Of a stretch of DNA of 64,000 nt, positions 36,927 to 44,871 are shown one piece after another (within the stretch, counting starts at the first letter, position 1; each line of letters starts with the position of its first letter). Both the position numbers and the translations under genes were made by a program. The notes beneath the pieces were generated by a model. It was given only the letters and a program-made list of their open reading frames with translations, was not told the DNA's origin and did no database searches. The DNA comes from Flavobacterium sp. (GTDB lineage Bacteria > Bacteroidota > Bacteroidia > Flavobacteriales > Flavobacteriaceae), in contig JASLED010000002.1 in NCBI GenBank assembly GCA_030151255.1, positions 57,537 through 121,536 of the forward strand, given 5' to 3'.

Positions 36927-37223
36927 TTATTTTACTGTTACTTCTGTGTTTGACTTTACACCTTCTACAAACACTTTAGCTGGTTTAAATGCAGGAATGT
37001 TATGAGCCGGAATTCTTATTGTTGTGTTTTTAGAAATGTTTCTACCTGTTTTTTCAGCTCTTGTTTTGATGATAAAACTTCCAAAACCTCTTAAATACAC
37101 ATTCTCTCCTGTTTCTAACGACGCTTTTACTTCATCCATAAAAGATTCAACTGTCGCCTGAACGTCTCCTTTCTCAAGCCCTAATTTCTCTGAAATTTTA
37201 GCTACAATGTCCGCTTTAGTCAT
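36927..37223 (-). CDS. hup: HU/IHF-family DNA-binding protein
   Basis: A 98-residue nucleoid protein of the HU/IHF family. It starts MTKADIVAKISEKLGLEKGD and has the conserved GFGSF-like RGFGSFIIKTRAEKTGRN and the beta-arm PAHNIPAFKPAK, with the intercalating proline in IPAHNIP. The length and sequence fit HU in Bacteroidota. It is divergent from mutY and leads the unit containing the COX24-type gene. Confidence 0.95.
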   Translation of the reverse strand: MTKADIVAKISEKLGLEKGDVQATVESFMDEVKASLETGENVYLRGFGSFIIKTRAEKTGRNISKNTTIRIPAHNIPAFKPAKVFVEGVKSNTEVTVK

Positions 37224-37269
37224 TTTAGATATTAATTATTTTTTGTTCTTGTCCTTTTTTTAGAGTGTG

Positions 37270-37277
37270 CAAATATA
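37270..37277 (-). promoter_or_regulatory. candidate hup promoter -7 element
   Basis: The minus strand reads TATATTTG, an exact TAnnTTTG match, with a TTG 21 bp upstream. It lies about 47 bp before the hup start. Confidence 0.5.
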
Positions 37278-37334
37278 TTAATTTATAATCCAATAATTCA
37301 ACCTTAATCGATTAAATTTTAATTATATATAGTT

Positions 37335-37342
37335 TATTTTTG
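37335..37342 (+). promoter_or_regulatory. candidate mutY promoter -7 element
   Basis: TATTTTTG is an exact TAnnTTTG match 19 bp before the mutY ATG. It forms a divergent pair with the hup promoter; the -33 element is weak. Confidence 0.4.
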
Positions 37343-37361
37343 CGCTTTACCTAAATTCAAA

Positions 37362-38396
37362 ATGACATTTTCTAACACACTAATACACTGGTACATAGAC
37401 AACAAACGCTCTTTACCTTGGCGAGAAACAAAAGATCCTTATCTTATTTGGCTATCAGAAATTATTCTTCAACAGACACGAGTGGCGCAGGGATTACCTT
37501 ATTTTGAGGCTTTTAAATCTGCTTTTCCAACCGTATTTGACTTAGCTAATGCACAAGAAGATGATGTTTTACTACTTTGGCAAGGGCTTGGCTATTATAG
37601 CCGTGCAAGAAATATGCATGCAACAGCTCAAAAAATAGCGTTTGAACTCAACGGACATTTCCCTACAACATATAAAGAACTTTTAACCTTAAAAGGTGTT
37701 GGCGAATATACTGCAGCAGCTATTGCCTCTATTGCTTTTAATGAAGTAATTCCTGTTGTTGACGGGAACGTTTTTCGAGTTTTGTCACGAATTTACGGAA
37801 TTACTTCTGATATTTCGGCATCCGCAACAAAAAAAGAGTTTCAAACCTTTGCACAAACCCTTATTTGTAAAGATCAGCCAGATACTTTTAACCAAGCTAT
37901 TATGGACTTTGGCGCTATACAATGTACTCCAAAAGGCACAAATTGTTTACCTTGTCCATTTATTATTTCTTGTGTTGCCCACCAAACCAATCAAGTAGAC
38001 AAATTGCCATATAAGAGTAAAAAAACGAAAGTAAAAAATAGGTATTTTCATTTTATAATTCTATTAGACAGCAACAATAATACTATTATAGAACAAAGAA
38101 CAGCAAAAGATATTTGGCAAAACTTATATCAATTTCCTTGCATAGACAATTTTGAAGATAAAACGGTAAAACCACTACATTATATTAAAGAAGCCTTTCC
38201 TAATTATACAATAAACGAAATTAACCTTCTAAACGAATCAACAATTATTCATCAACTGTCTCATCAAAAATTACACATCAATTTCTGGTTGGCAAAAACC
38301 GATAAAAATATCAATGCTGGCACAGCTTGGGATGATTTAAATAAATTTGGTTTTCCGATTGTAATTCATAACTTTATTCAGTCCTTAAACATTTAA
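37362..38396 (+). CDS. mutY: A/G-specific adenine glycosylase
   Basis: MutY removes adenine mispaired with 8-oxoguanine. The 344-residue protein has the catalytic Glu in SEIILQQTRV (Glu33), the helix-hairpin-helix LKGVGEYTAAAIASIAF, the catalytic Asp in VVDGNV (Asp134), and the [4Fe-4S] ligands Cys188, Cys195, Cys198 and Cys204 (C-x6-C-x2-C-x5-C). A NUDIX-like 8-oxoG recognition domain forms the C-terminus from about residue 225. ssb follows after 14 bp. Confidence 0.97.
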   Translation: MTFSNTLIHWYIDNKRSLPWRETKDPYLIWLSEIILQQTRVAQGLPYFEAFKSAFPTVFDLANAQEDDVLLLWQGLGYYSRARNMHATAQKIAFELNGHFPTTYKELLTLKGVGEYTAAAIASIAFNEVIPVVDGNVFRVLSRIYGITSDISASATKKEFQTFAQTLICKDQPDTFNQAIMDFGAIQCTPKGTNCLPCPFIISCVAHQTNQVDKLPYKSKKTKVKNRYFHFIILLDSNNNTIIEQRTAKDIWQNLYQFPCIDNFEDKTVKPLHYIKEAFPNYTINEINLLNESTIIHQLSHQKLHINFWLAKTDKNINAGTAWDDLNKFGFPIVIHNFIQSLNI

Positions 38397-38410
38397 TTTC
38401 TCTTTAAATA

Positions 38411-38845
38411 ATGAGTGGTACACTAAACAAAGTAACTTTAATTGGTCATTTGGGCGATAATGTAAAAATGCATTACTTCGAAAATGGTAATTGCGTTGGG
38501 CGTTTTCCGCTTGCTACAAATGAAGCTTATATAAATAGAACAACCAACGAAAAAATTGTTTCTACAGAATGGCATAATATTGTTGTACGCAACAAACAGG
38601 CAGAAACTTGCGAAAAATATTTAACCAAAGGTGATCGGATTTATCTAGAAGGAAAAATTAGAACGCGCCAATGGGTTACAGAAGAAGGAATTGAAAAGCA
38701 AATGATTGAAATTATTGTTTCGGAATTTATGTTTTTAGATGTAAAAAAAGAAGTGTCTAAAACAATTGCCAAAACAGAAAAACAAAATGCAATTGATAAT
38801 TTTACAATTCCAAACGAAAACAACACCGACAACTTACCCTTTTAA
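38411..38845 (+). CDS. ssb: single-stranded DNA-binding protein
   Basis: A 144-residue SSB with the OB-fold start MSGTLNKVTLIGHLGDNVKM, the segment TEWHNIVVRNKQAETCEKYLTKGDRIYLEGKI (split here at its middle: TEWHNIVVRNKQAE, KYLTKGDRIYLEGK), a short linker and the acidic C-terminal tip DNLPF that recruits repair proteins. It lies between mutY and gldD with gaps of 14 and 21 bp. Confidence 0.96.
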   Translation: MSGTLNKVTLIGHLGDNVKMHYFENGNCVGRFPLATNEAYINRTTNEKIVSTEWHNIVVRNKQAETCEKYLTKGDRIYLEGKIRTRQWVTEEGIEKQMIEIIVSEFMFLDVKKEVSKTIAKTEKQNAIDNFTIPNENNTDNLPF

Positions 38846-38866
38846 TATAACCACTAAATTATACTT

Positions 38867-39448
38867 ATGTATAAACCTAAATTATCAACTCAATTTTTAT
38901 TGATATTGAGCAGCTTATTATTTTTTGCTTCTTGCTCTAACAACAGAACTCCAAAACCAAATGCTTATTTGGCTTTAAATTATCCTGAGGCAGAATATAC
39001 TTCATATAAAAACTCTTTTCACAATTTTACTTTTGATTTGAATAAGCAAGCTACAGTAAAAGAAATAAAATCAACGGCTTTTGAAGTACATTATCCTGCA
39101 ATGAAAGCAACCGTATTTTTAAACTTCAAAACCGTAACCAACGACAATTTAGATGGTTTATTAAAAGATGCTCAAAAATTGACTTATGAGCACTTTATTA
39201 AAGCTGATGAAATTATAGAACAACCGTATGTAAATGACAACGATAAGGTTTTTGGCATGTTTTACAATGTAAAAGGAAATGCCGCAACCAACATACAATT
39301 TTATGCTACAGATAGCACTAAGAACTTTCTTACTGCATCATTGTATTTTTATACACAACCTAACTTTGATTCTATACTTCCGGCAACACATTATATTCAA
39401 GAAGATATGCGTCAAATGCTTGAATCATTAAAGTGGGATAAAAAATAA
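38867..39448 (+). CDS. gldD: gliding motility lipoprotein GldD
   Basis: GldD is a lipoprotein needed for gliding and type IX secretion in Flavobacteriia. The 193-residue product has a lipoprotein signal (lipobox FFASC, Cys24) and the family start RTPKPNAYLALNYPEAEY. The rest (FTFDLNKQATVKE, FEVHYPAMKATVFLNFK, LPATHYIQEDMRQMLESLKW) fits GldD throughout. It lies directly after mutY-ssb; the gldE gene usually found between ssb and gldD is not there. Confidence 0.92.
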   Translation: MYKPKLSTQFLLILSSLLFFASCSNNRTPKPNAYLALNYPEAEYTSYKNSFHNFTFDLNKQATVKEIKSTAFEVHYPAMKATVFLNFKTVTNDNLDGLLKDAQKLTYEHFIKADEIIEQPYVNDNDKVFGMFYNVKGNAATNIQFYATDSTKNFLTASLYFYTQPNFDSILPATHYIQEDMRQMLESLKWDKK

Positions 39449-39774
39449 ACACATACATATTTTATCTACCGAAAAAAAATATTGTATTTTTTATGAAATT
39501 TGTTTTTTTTACACAACATCTATTGTCATTTTCATCTAATAATTAAAATTTATTGATATTATTATTTCGAAAAGTTTTTAAATTAAAAACATATTCCATA
39601 CTTTTAACAAACGAAAAAGATTTTAATGATTTATTTATCATAAAAATAAAAAATATATAATAGAATATCCCAAAGTACTTTTATTTCATATTACAACAAT
39701 TACAAATCCCCTTAAATGAGAAAGCTCTTTTTACTAGTAAAAAGAGCTTTCTTTATTATATAAACATATACAAA
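39449..39774. other. AT-rich intergenic region after gldD
   Basis: This 326-bp gap is extremely AT-rich and has no coding frame. The only structure I see is the strong palindromic terminator near its right end (39720-39751). Confidence 0.6.
39720..39751. terminator. perfect palindromic terminator after gldD
   Basis: A 32-bp perfect palindrome with arms GAAAGCTCTTTTTACT and AGTAAAAAGAGCTTTC, followed on the plus strand by TTTATTATA. It lies between the convergent mutY-ssb-gldD and HMA-lipoprotein units and probably serves the plus-strand transcript. Confidence 0.75.
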
Positions 39775-40176
39775 TTATTGTACTGCTGTTTCTTTTTCTA
39801 TTGTAATATTTTCTACTTTATACATTCCGTTAGCAATCTTTTGCACTGTATTTACAATGGATTCTTCATTTTGTTTTGCGTCATCAAACACCACTGTTGC
39901 TGTTTTAGAATCGAAATCTACTTTAGCTTCAGAAACGCCGTTTAATCCACTTAATTTTGTTTCAATCATTTTAGCACATCCCATAGCACAAGTCATTCCT
40001 TCAATTTGAAAAGTAGCTTTTTCTGTATTGCCAGCAATTTCATTTGAGCTTGCATCTGTATTTGCAGAAGTTTCTACAACCGATTGAACATCTTCTTGAT
40101 TTTTTGTTTCGTTTTTACAGCTAACTACAGCTACACCGATAAACAATGCTACTAAACTTATTTTTAATGCTTTCAT
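39775..40176 (-). CDS. heavy-metal-associated (HMA) domain lipoprotein
   Basis: A 133-residue lipoprotein (signal with lipobox VVSC, Cys20) with a low-complexity linker rich in Asn, Glu, Ser and Thr and a C-terminal HMA domain. The metal motif is GMTCAMGC with Cys63 and Cys67, i.e. C-x3-C rather than the usual C-x2-C; the form GMTCAMGCA is common in Flavobacteria. A periplasmic metal-binding or metallochaperone role is inferred, most likely for copper or a similar soft metal. It is a single gene whose promoter overlaps a palindrome. Confidence 0.85.
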   Translation of the reverse strand: MKALKISLVALFIGVAVVSCKNETKNQEDVQSVVETSANTDASSNEIAGNTEKATFQIEGMTCAMGCAKMIETKLSGLNGVSEAKVDFDSKTATVVFDDAKQNEESIVNTVQKIANGMYKVENITIEKETAVQ

Positions 40177-40201
40177 ATTTTTTTTGATTTATTCTAACTT
40201 A

Positions 40202-40215
40202 TTTGTTATAACAAA
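40202..40215. promoter_or_regulatory. 14-bp palindrome overlapping the HMA-lipoprotein promoter, candidate operator
   Basis: TTTGTTATAACAAA is a perfect palindrome 26 bp before the start codon. It covers the downstream end of the candidate -7 element at 40212-40219. This is a normal repressor-site position; the regulator is unknown. Confidence 0.4.
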
Positions 40216-40219
40216 AATA
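40212..40219 (-). promoter_or_regulatory. candidate HMA-lipoprotein promoter -7 element
   Basis: The minus strand reads TATTTTTG, an exact TAnnTTTG match, about 36 bp before the start codon. Confidence 0.4.
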
Positions 40220-40271
40220 CAAACAAAATTTTATCTTCATTAAACTTTAACCTTCTTGCAACAGTTCTAAA

Positions 40272-40306
40272 AAAAGCGCTATCCTAAAATATAGAATAGC
40301 GCTTTT
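40272..40306 (-). terminator. terminator of the M16 peptidase operon
   Basis: An 11-bp perfect stem pairs AAAAGCGCTAT (40272-40282) with ATAGCGCTTTT (40296-40306), with extra pairing in the loop. On the minus strand it ends in a T run. Confidence 0.85.
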
Positions 40307-40329
40307 GGTATTAATAATTGAAAAAAATA

Positions 40330-42381
40330 TTATTTAAAATCTGCATCAGAAACTCCCTCGTTGATCTTCACTTCTTTTGTTTTGATTTCAATTTGCATTC
40401 CTGCATTTAAGATTTGTACAAAAGGAAACTTAATACCTTTTACTTCTTTATAATCAAAATATTTTACTTCTTGTTGATATACTTGTCCTTCTTGTTCAAT
40501 TTCTTGAACCGAAGCAAGTTTTAAACCTGTATTTACATCGTAGTAATCAGTAGTTTTACCCATTTTTACTGCATATGCATCAACACCATCAATTGATTCA
40601 ATTCCTGTTAATTTTACAGTTGAATTTTTCAACGATTGTAATTCTGGAAATGGATAAGCTGAAGCTTGTAATTCTATTAATTCCTCTCCTATAATATCCA
40701 TTGTTTGTCCTTGCTGAGTCATATAAGCTGCCTTTGGAGTAACTACTTGTTTAGAAATTACCATACCCATCATTTTTTGTTCAGAATATAAATATCCTTC
40801 TTTTGTTTTAGATGTAATTTCTAATACCATTCCTTGTACTTCGGCAATTGATTTTGTTTCTACAGTTTTTACTGCTTTTAATTTATCAACACCTCCAATA
40901 GCTGTTAAATAATTTGCAAGAACTGACTGAACAGTAACACCCGCAGGTATTTCTTTTTTAAATACTGGTTTCTCTATTTGGTTTGCATCTTTATCATAAA
41001 AATACATAGGCATATTTAAACGTTCTAATCCTTCTACAACATCTGATCCTTTTCCTGCAATTACAATACGCATATTGTTGCTTAAGAAATATTTTTGAGC
41101 TGCTTTTTGAATATCTTGAGCCGTTACAGCGCTAATATTTTTGATATAATCTTTATAAAAATCTGGTGATAATTTAAATAACTCTTTGTTTAAAGCATAT
41201 CTAGCAACAGTTTCGGGTTTTTGGATTTGCATTACAAAATTTCCGATGAATTTTGCTTTAGCCATTTTCAACTCTTCATCCTTTACCAAAGTATTGCGCA
41301 TTAAATCAATTTCTTTAATAAATTCAGTTACAGCACTATCCGTTACCATATTTCTTACCGAAGAAGATGCTTTGAATTTACCTGGATATTTACGCGCTGT
41401 ACTAATTGATGAATATGCTCCATACGTCCAACCATGCGCTTCTCTAAGGTTTAAGAATAAACGTCCTTCTCCTCCACCTCCAAGAATTTGGTTTGCTAAT
41501 AAAGCAGCAAAATAATCTGGATCAGCCATTTTTAGCTCTACCTCATTTACCAAAGCAATTTCTGATTGCACAGCATTTGGCATATCCACAAAATCAATTT
41601 GTGTTTTGGCTACATTTCCTTTTACTTCTTGGTTTGAAGGTATAATTTTTGTTTGTTTCCAATTAGCAAATAAAGATTTTACTAATTTTTCTGTTTTCTT
41701 ATAATCTACATCACCTACAATTACTAAATACGCATTTTGCGGGTTGAAGTATTTTGCATAGTATTCTTGAACATCTTTCAGTGTTACATTTCCTACTGTT
41801 TCACTTGTTTCAAATTCTCCAGCTGCAGTATTTTTTCCATATAACAATGCATTTTCTACTCTACTGGCAATTGTGCTAATACTTTTTTCTGTTGAACGCA
41901 ATGACTCAATTACTTTCATCTTTACGTTAGTAAATTCTTCTTCTGTCAATTTTGCATTCATAGCACCATCTGCCATTAAATTCAAAATAGTTTCATTGTA
42001 TTTAGACAATCCGTTTGCTGATGCACCACCCGGAGAAAAACTTATACTAGCGCCTAAAAAGTCAATTTCTTCATTGTACTTTTCTTTCGACATTTTTGTT
42101 GTACCATTTCCTAACATTCCAGATAAAATACTAGATACTCCAGCTTTATTTCCTTCGTAAATAGGTGCATTATCGATTGTTAAAGTATAAGATACTTGTG
42201 GTAATTTATGACTAGGTACAACTAATACCTTCAATCCATTTTTTAATACAAATGAAGTAGGTTTTCCGATCTGTACTGTTGGAACTGGCCCAGACACTGG
42301 TTGTTTTCTATCTTGTGCATGTAATTGAGCAGCTGTTAAAGTCATCACTAAACTAGCTGCATATATATATACTCTTTTCAT
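40330..42381 (-). CDS. M16-family peptidase homologue without the zinc motif, with C-terminal extension
   Basis: A 683-residue secreted protein (signal cleaved near LHAQD, residue 23). Residues 40-450 or so are an M16 (pitrilysin-type) two-lobe fold (FVLKNGLKVLVVPSHKLPQ, LVIVGDVDYKKTEKLV, GEGRLFLNLREAHGWTYGAYS). The catalytic HxxEH is absent; that region reads NKAGVSSILSGMLGNG. This matches the inactive partner of paired M16 proteins. Residues 480-683 form an extra beta-rich domain of the lipoprotein-sorting (LolA-like) type. It lies 18 bp after an active M16 gene. Confidence 0.88.
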   Translation of the reverse strand: MKRVYIYAASLVMTLTAAQLHAQDRKQPVSGPVPTVQIGKPTSFVLKNGLKVLVVPSHKLPQVSYTLTIDNAPIYEGNKAGVSSILSGMLGNGTTKMSKEKYNEEIDFLGASISFSPGGASANGLSKYNETILNLMADGAMNAKLTEEEFTNVKMKVIESLRSTEKSISTIASRVENALLYGKNTAAGEFETSETVGNVTLKDVQEYYAKYFNPQNAYLVIVGDVDYKKTEKLVKSLFANWKQTKIIPSNQEVKGNVAKTQIDFVDMPNAVQSEIALVNEVELKMADPDYFAALLANQILGGGGEGRLFLNLREAHGWTYGAYSSISTARKYPGKFKASSSVRNMVTDSAVTEFIKEIDLMRNTLVKDEELKMAKAKFIGNFVMQIQKPETVARYALNKELFKLSPDFYKDYIKNISAVTAQDIQKAAQKYFLSNNMRIVIAGKGSDVVEGLERLNMPMYFYDKDANQIEKPVFKKEIPAGVTVQSVLANYLTAIGGVDKLKAVKTVETKSIAEVQGMVLEITSKTKEGYLYSEQKMMGMVISKQVVTPKAAYMTQQGQTMDIIGEELIELQASAYPFPELQSLKNSTVKLTGIESIDGVDAYAVKMGKTTDYYDVNTGLKLASVQEIEQEGQVYQQEVKYFDYKEVKGIKFPFVQILNAGMQIEIKTKEVKINEGVSDADFK

Positions 42382-42399
42382 TTTTCTTCTTGTTTAGTA

Positions 42400-43719
42400 T
42401 TAGTTATTAGCACCTTTTACAGGAATATAATCTAAAATTAAACGTTGATTTTTGTTTAAATATTTTTTTGCAACTTCACGAATTTCTTCGCGAGTGATAC
42501 TTTTATAGATATCAATATTAGTATTAATTAAATTAGTATCACCATAAAATAAGCTATACGTAGCCAAGTTTTCAGCTAAACCTTCGATGTCAGAGTTTTC
42601 TGCAACATATTGACTTTCTAATAGATTTTGTAATTTTTCGAAATCACGCTCAGAAATCAATTCAGTTTGCATTTTTTCAATCTCAACATCAATTTCTTTT
42701 ACCAAATCTTCAGTTGTATAACCTTGCATTGGCAATCCAAAAATTAAATACATTCCATAATCTTCTTGACTTAAGTTGAAAGCACCAATTTCTAGGGCTT
42801 TTTTCTGTTCATCAACAATTTTCTTGTATAATCTTGAACTTTTTCCATTCGATAAAATGTAAGAAATCATATCTAAAACACGAGCTTCACGAGTTTTCAT
42901 AGAAGGCGTACGATAAGCCTCAATCAACATTGGGATTTGAATATTTGGATCTTGATATTCTGCTCTAATTTCTTTTGTAATTGGATCTTCTTTAATTGTT
43001 TCACGAGCAATTGAAGTACCTTTTTTAATTGGTCCAAAATACTGATTAATCCATTTTTTTGCCTGTCCTACTTCAAAATCACCAGCAACCACCAACACAG
43101 CGTTGTTAGGAATATAGAATTTATGGTTAAACGCTAAAAACTCATCTAATGTAGCAGCATCTAAATGCTCCATAGATCCGATTGGCGCCCAACGATATGG
43201 ATGTTTTGTAAATAAATTTGCTTTTACTTGCGGAAAAATTTGTCCGTAAGGCTGATTATCCATACGCAAACGTTTCTCTTCCTTAACAACCTCATTTTGA
43301 GTACTTACTCCAATTTGATTAATTACGGGATGCATCAATCTTTCAGACTCCATCCATAAAGCTAATTCTAAATTATTTGAAGGAAAAACTTCGTAATAAT
43401 ACGTTCTGTCATCAGATGTATTTGCATTATTTTTCCCTCCATTAGCCGTAACAATTTTAAACCATTCACCTCTACCGATATTTTCAGTTCCTTCAAACAA
43501 TAAATGTTCAAAAAAGTGAGCAAAACCTGTACGTTCTGGGTTTTCATCTTTTGCACCAACGTGATACATAACAGAAGTAATAACAACTGGCGCAGATTTG
43601 TCTTGATGCAAAACAACTTTTAGCCCATTGTCTAAAGTGTATTCTTCAAATTCCACTTTTTGAGCCGATGCAGTTATTCCAAAAAACAATGCACCTAAAA
43701 TCAATAGTGATTTTTTCAT
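42400..43719 (-). CDS. M16-family zinc peptidase, secreted
   Basis: A 439-residue periplasmic metallopeptidase with a signal peptide (cleavage near ITASAQK, residue 20). The inverted zinc motif HFFEH is at residues 68-72, and the third-ligand region NEVVKEEKRLRMDN follows about 75 residues later. The R/Y-type substrate-binding region is in the C-terminal lobe. It is the first gene of a two-gene operon with a motif-less partner, a common arrangement giving one heterodimeric protease. The substrate is unknown. Confidence 0.92.
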   Translation of the reverse strand: MKKSLLILGALFFGITASAQKVEFEEYTLDNGLKVVLHQDKSAPVVITSVMYHVGAKDENPERTGFAHFFEHLLFEGTENIGRGEWFKIVTANGGKNNANTSDDRTYYYEVFPSNNLELALWMESERLMHPVINQIGVSTQNEVVKEEKRLRMDNQPYGQIFPQVKANLFTKHPYRWAPIGSMEHLDAATLDEFLAFNHKFYIPNNAVLVVAGDFEVGQAKKWINQYFGPIKKGTSIARETIKEDPITKEIRAEYQDPNIQIPMLIEAYRTPSMKTREARVLDMISYILSNGKSSRLYKKIVDEQKKALEIGAFNLSQEDYGMYLIFGLPMQGYTTEDLVKEIDVEIEKMQTELISERDFEKLQNLLESQYVAENSDIEGLAENLATYSLFYGDTNLINTNIDIYKSITREEIREVAKKYLNKNQRLILDYIPVKGANN

Positions 43720-44017
43720 TTTTTATGTTTTTGTTAATTGATTATAGACCAATTAGTCGTTGTTTTATTTAAATGTTACAACATCAGGAAAAAAACCTTC
43801 AACTTTTTTATTTATCTCTTTTATAATTCTATAACCACAATAAAAAAAGTAATGCCCAGGTACTTTAACTCCTGTTCTATATTATAATACACTAACTATA
43901 TGAAGATTATAAAAATTAACAGATTGAAAAAATATCAATTTATGTAAATAATATATTTTGTATCCAATAAAAAAAAACTATATTTGCAAACTTAAATAAA
44001 CATTAATATTTATTGTT
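43720..44017. other. divergent intergenic region M16 operon / rplU
   Basis: About 298 bp, AT-rich. It holds a strong rplU promoter near its right end. I see no convincing -7 element for the M16 operon and no gene. Confidence 0.5.
43957..43986 (+). promoter_or_regulatory. rplU-rpmA promoter
   Basis: The best promoter match in the window: TTTG (43957-43960), an 18-bp spacer, and TATATTTG (43979-43986). This agrees with the Bacteroidota housekeeping consensus and lies 31 bp before the rplU ATG. Confidence 0.7.
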
Positions 44018-44380
44018 ATGTACGCAATCGTAGAGATAGCTGGGCAACAATTTAAAGTTAGCAAAGACCTTAAAGTTTATGTTCATCGTTTAGCATCAGA
44101 AGAAGGAACTTCAATCACTTTTGATAAAGTTCTTTTAGTAGATGATAACAACAACATTACTTTGGGCGCCCCAGTTATAGAAGGAGCTTCTGTAGAGGCT
44201 AAAGTTTTAAAACACCTTCAAGGTGATAAAGTAATCGTTTTCAAAAAGAAAAGAAGAAAAGGTTACAAAAAGAAAAACGGTCACAGACAAGCATTAACTC
44301 AAATCGTAATTGAAGGAATCAATTTCGGTGGAGCTAAGAAAAAAGCGACTAAAAAAGAAGCAGCTGAATCAGCTGAGTAA
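44018..44380 (+). CDS. rplU: 50S ribosomal protein bL21
   Basis: bL21 of the large subunit. It begins MYAIVEIAGQQFKVSKDLKV and contains KVLKHLQGDKVIVFKKKRRKGYKKKNGHRQ, split here for reading at the Lys-rich 23S-rRNA-binding loop (VIVFKKKRRKGYKKKNGHRQ). The 120 residues include a Lys/Ala/Glu-rich C-terminal tail absent from the 103-residue E. coli protein; such extensions are normal in Bacteroidota. rpmA follows after 24 bp. Confidence 0.97.
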   Translation: MYAIVEIAGQQFKVSKDLKVYVHRLASEEGTSITFDKVLLVDDNNNITLGAPVIEGASVEAKVLKHLQGDKVIVFKKKRRKGYKKKNGHRQALTQIVIEGINFGGAKKKATKKEAAESAE

Positions 44381-44404
44381 TTAACAATTAAAAATTAAAG
44401 CGTC

Positions 44405-44665
44405 ATGGCTCACAAAAAAGGTGTCGGAAGTTCTAAGAACGGTAGAGAATCAGAATCGAAACGTTTAGGCGTTAAGATTTACGGTGGTCAAGCTGCAATT
44501 GCTGGAAACATCATTGTTAGACAAAGAGGTTCTAAGCATAATGCAGGTGAAAACGTTTACATGGGAAAAGATCATACTTTACATGCAAAAGTTGATGGAA
44601 TTGTAAAATTCCAAAAGAAAAAAGACAACAAATCTTACGTTTCAATTTTACCATTAGAAGCTTAA
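44405..44665 (+). CDS. rpmA: 50S ribosomal protein bL27
   Basis: bL27 has its N-terminus near the peptidyl-transferase centre. The 86-residue product begins [20 protein letters not shown] and has the typical [20 protein letters not shown]. There is no Firmicutes-type cleaved extension. It is co-transcribed with rplU and followed by a strong terminator. Confidence 0.98.
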   Translation: MAHKKGVGSSKNGRESESKRLGVKIYGGQAAIAGNIIVRQRGSKHNAGENVYMGKDHTLHAKVDGIVKFQKKKDNKSYVSILPLEA

Positions 44666-44705
44666 GAATCTTAATTACCTTAATTAAGGTAATAGATTAT
44701 CAAAT

Positions 44706-44739
44706 AAAAAAGGGTGTTGAATATTCAACACCCTTTTTT
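44706..44739 (+). terminator. terminator after rpmA
   Basis: A 34-bp perfect palindrome with core GGGTGTTGAATATTCAACAC (then CC) flanked by A6 and T6. A shorter AT-rich palindrome, TTACCTTAATTAAGGTAA at 44675-44692, precedes it. Confidence 0.9.
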
Positions 44740-44830
44740 ATTTACCTATATTTCATTCAAAATCAACCTCTTAGAATATTATTTATAAATAATCTAAATA
44801 AATTTGGAGGTTTTGTTTTTATTATTTAGT

Positions 44831-44859
44831 TTTGGTCTAAATTAATTATATTACATTTT
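44831..44859 (+). promoter_or_regulatory. candidate promoter of the repeat-domain lipoprotein
   Basis: TTTG (44831-44834), a 17-bp spacer, and TACATTTT (44852-44859), one base from TAnnTTTG, 12 bp before the ATG. Confidence 0.45.
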
Positions 44860-44871
44860 AATAATTACACT

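Noticed and set aside
44771..44797. AT-rich imperfect hairpin upstream of the repeat-domain lipoprotein gene
   Set aside because: The bulged stem with few GC pairs is too weak to call.
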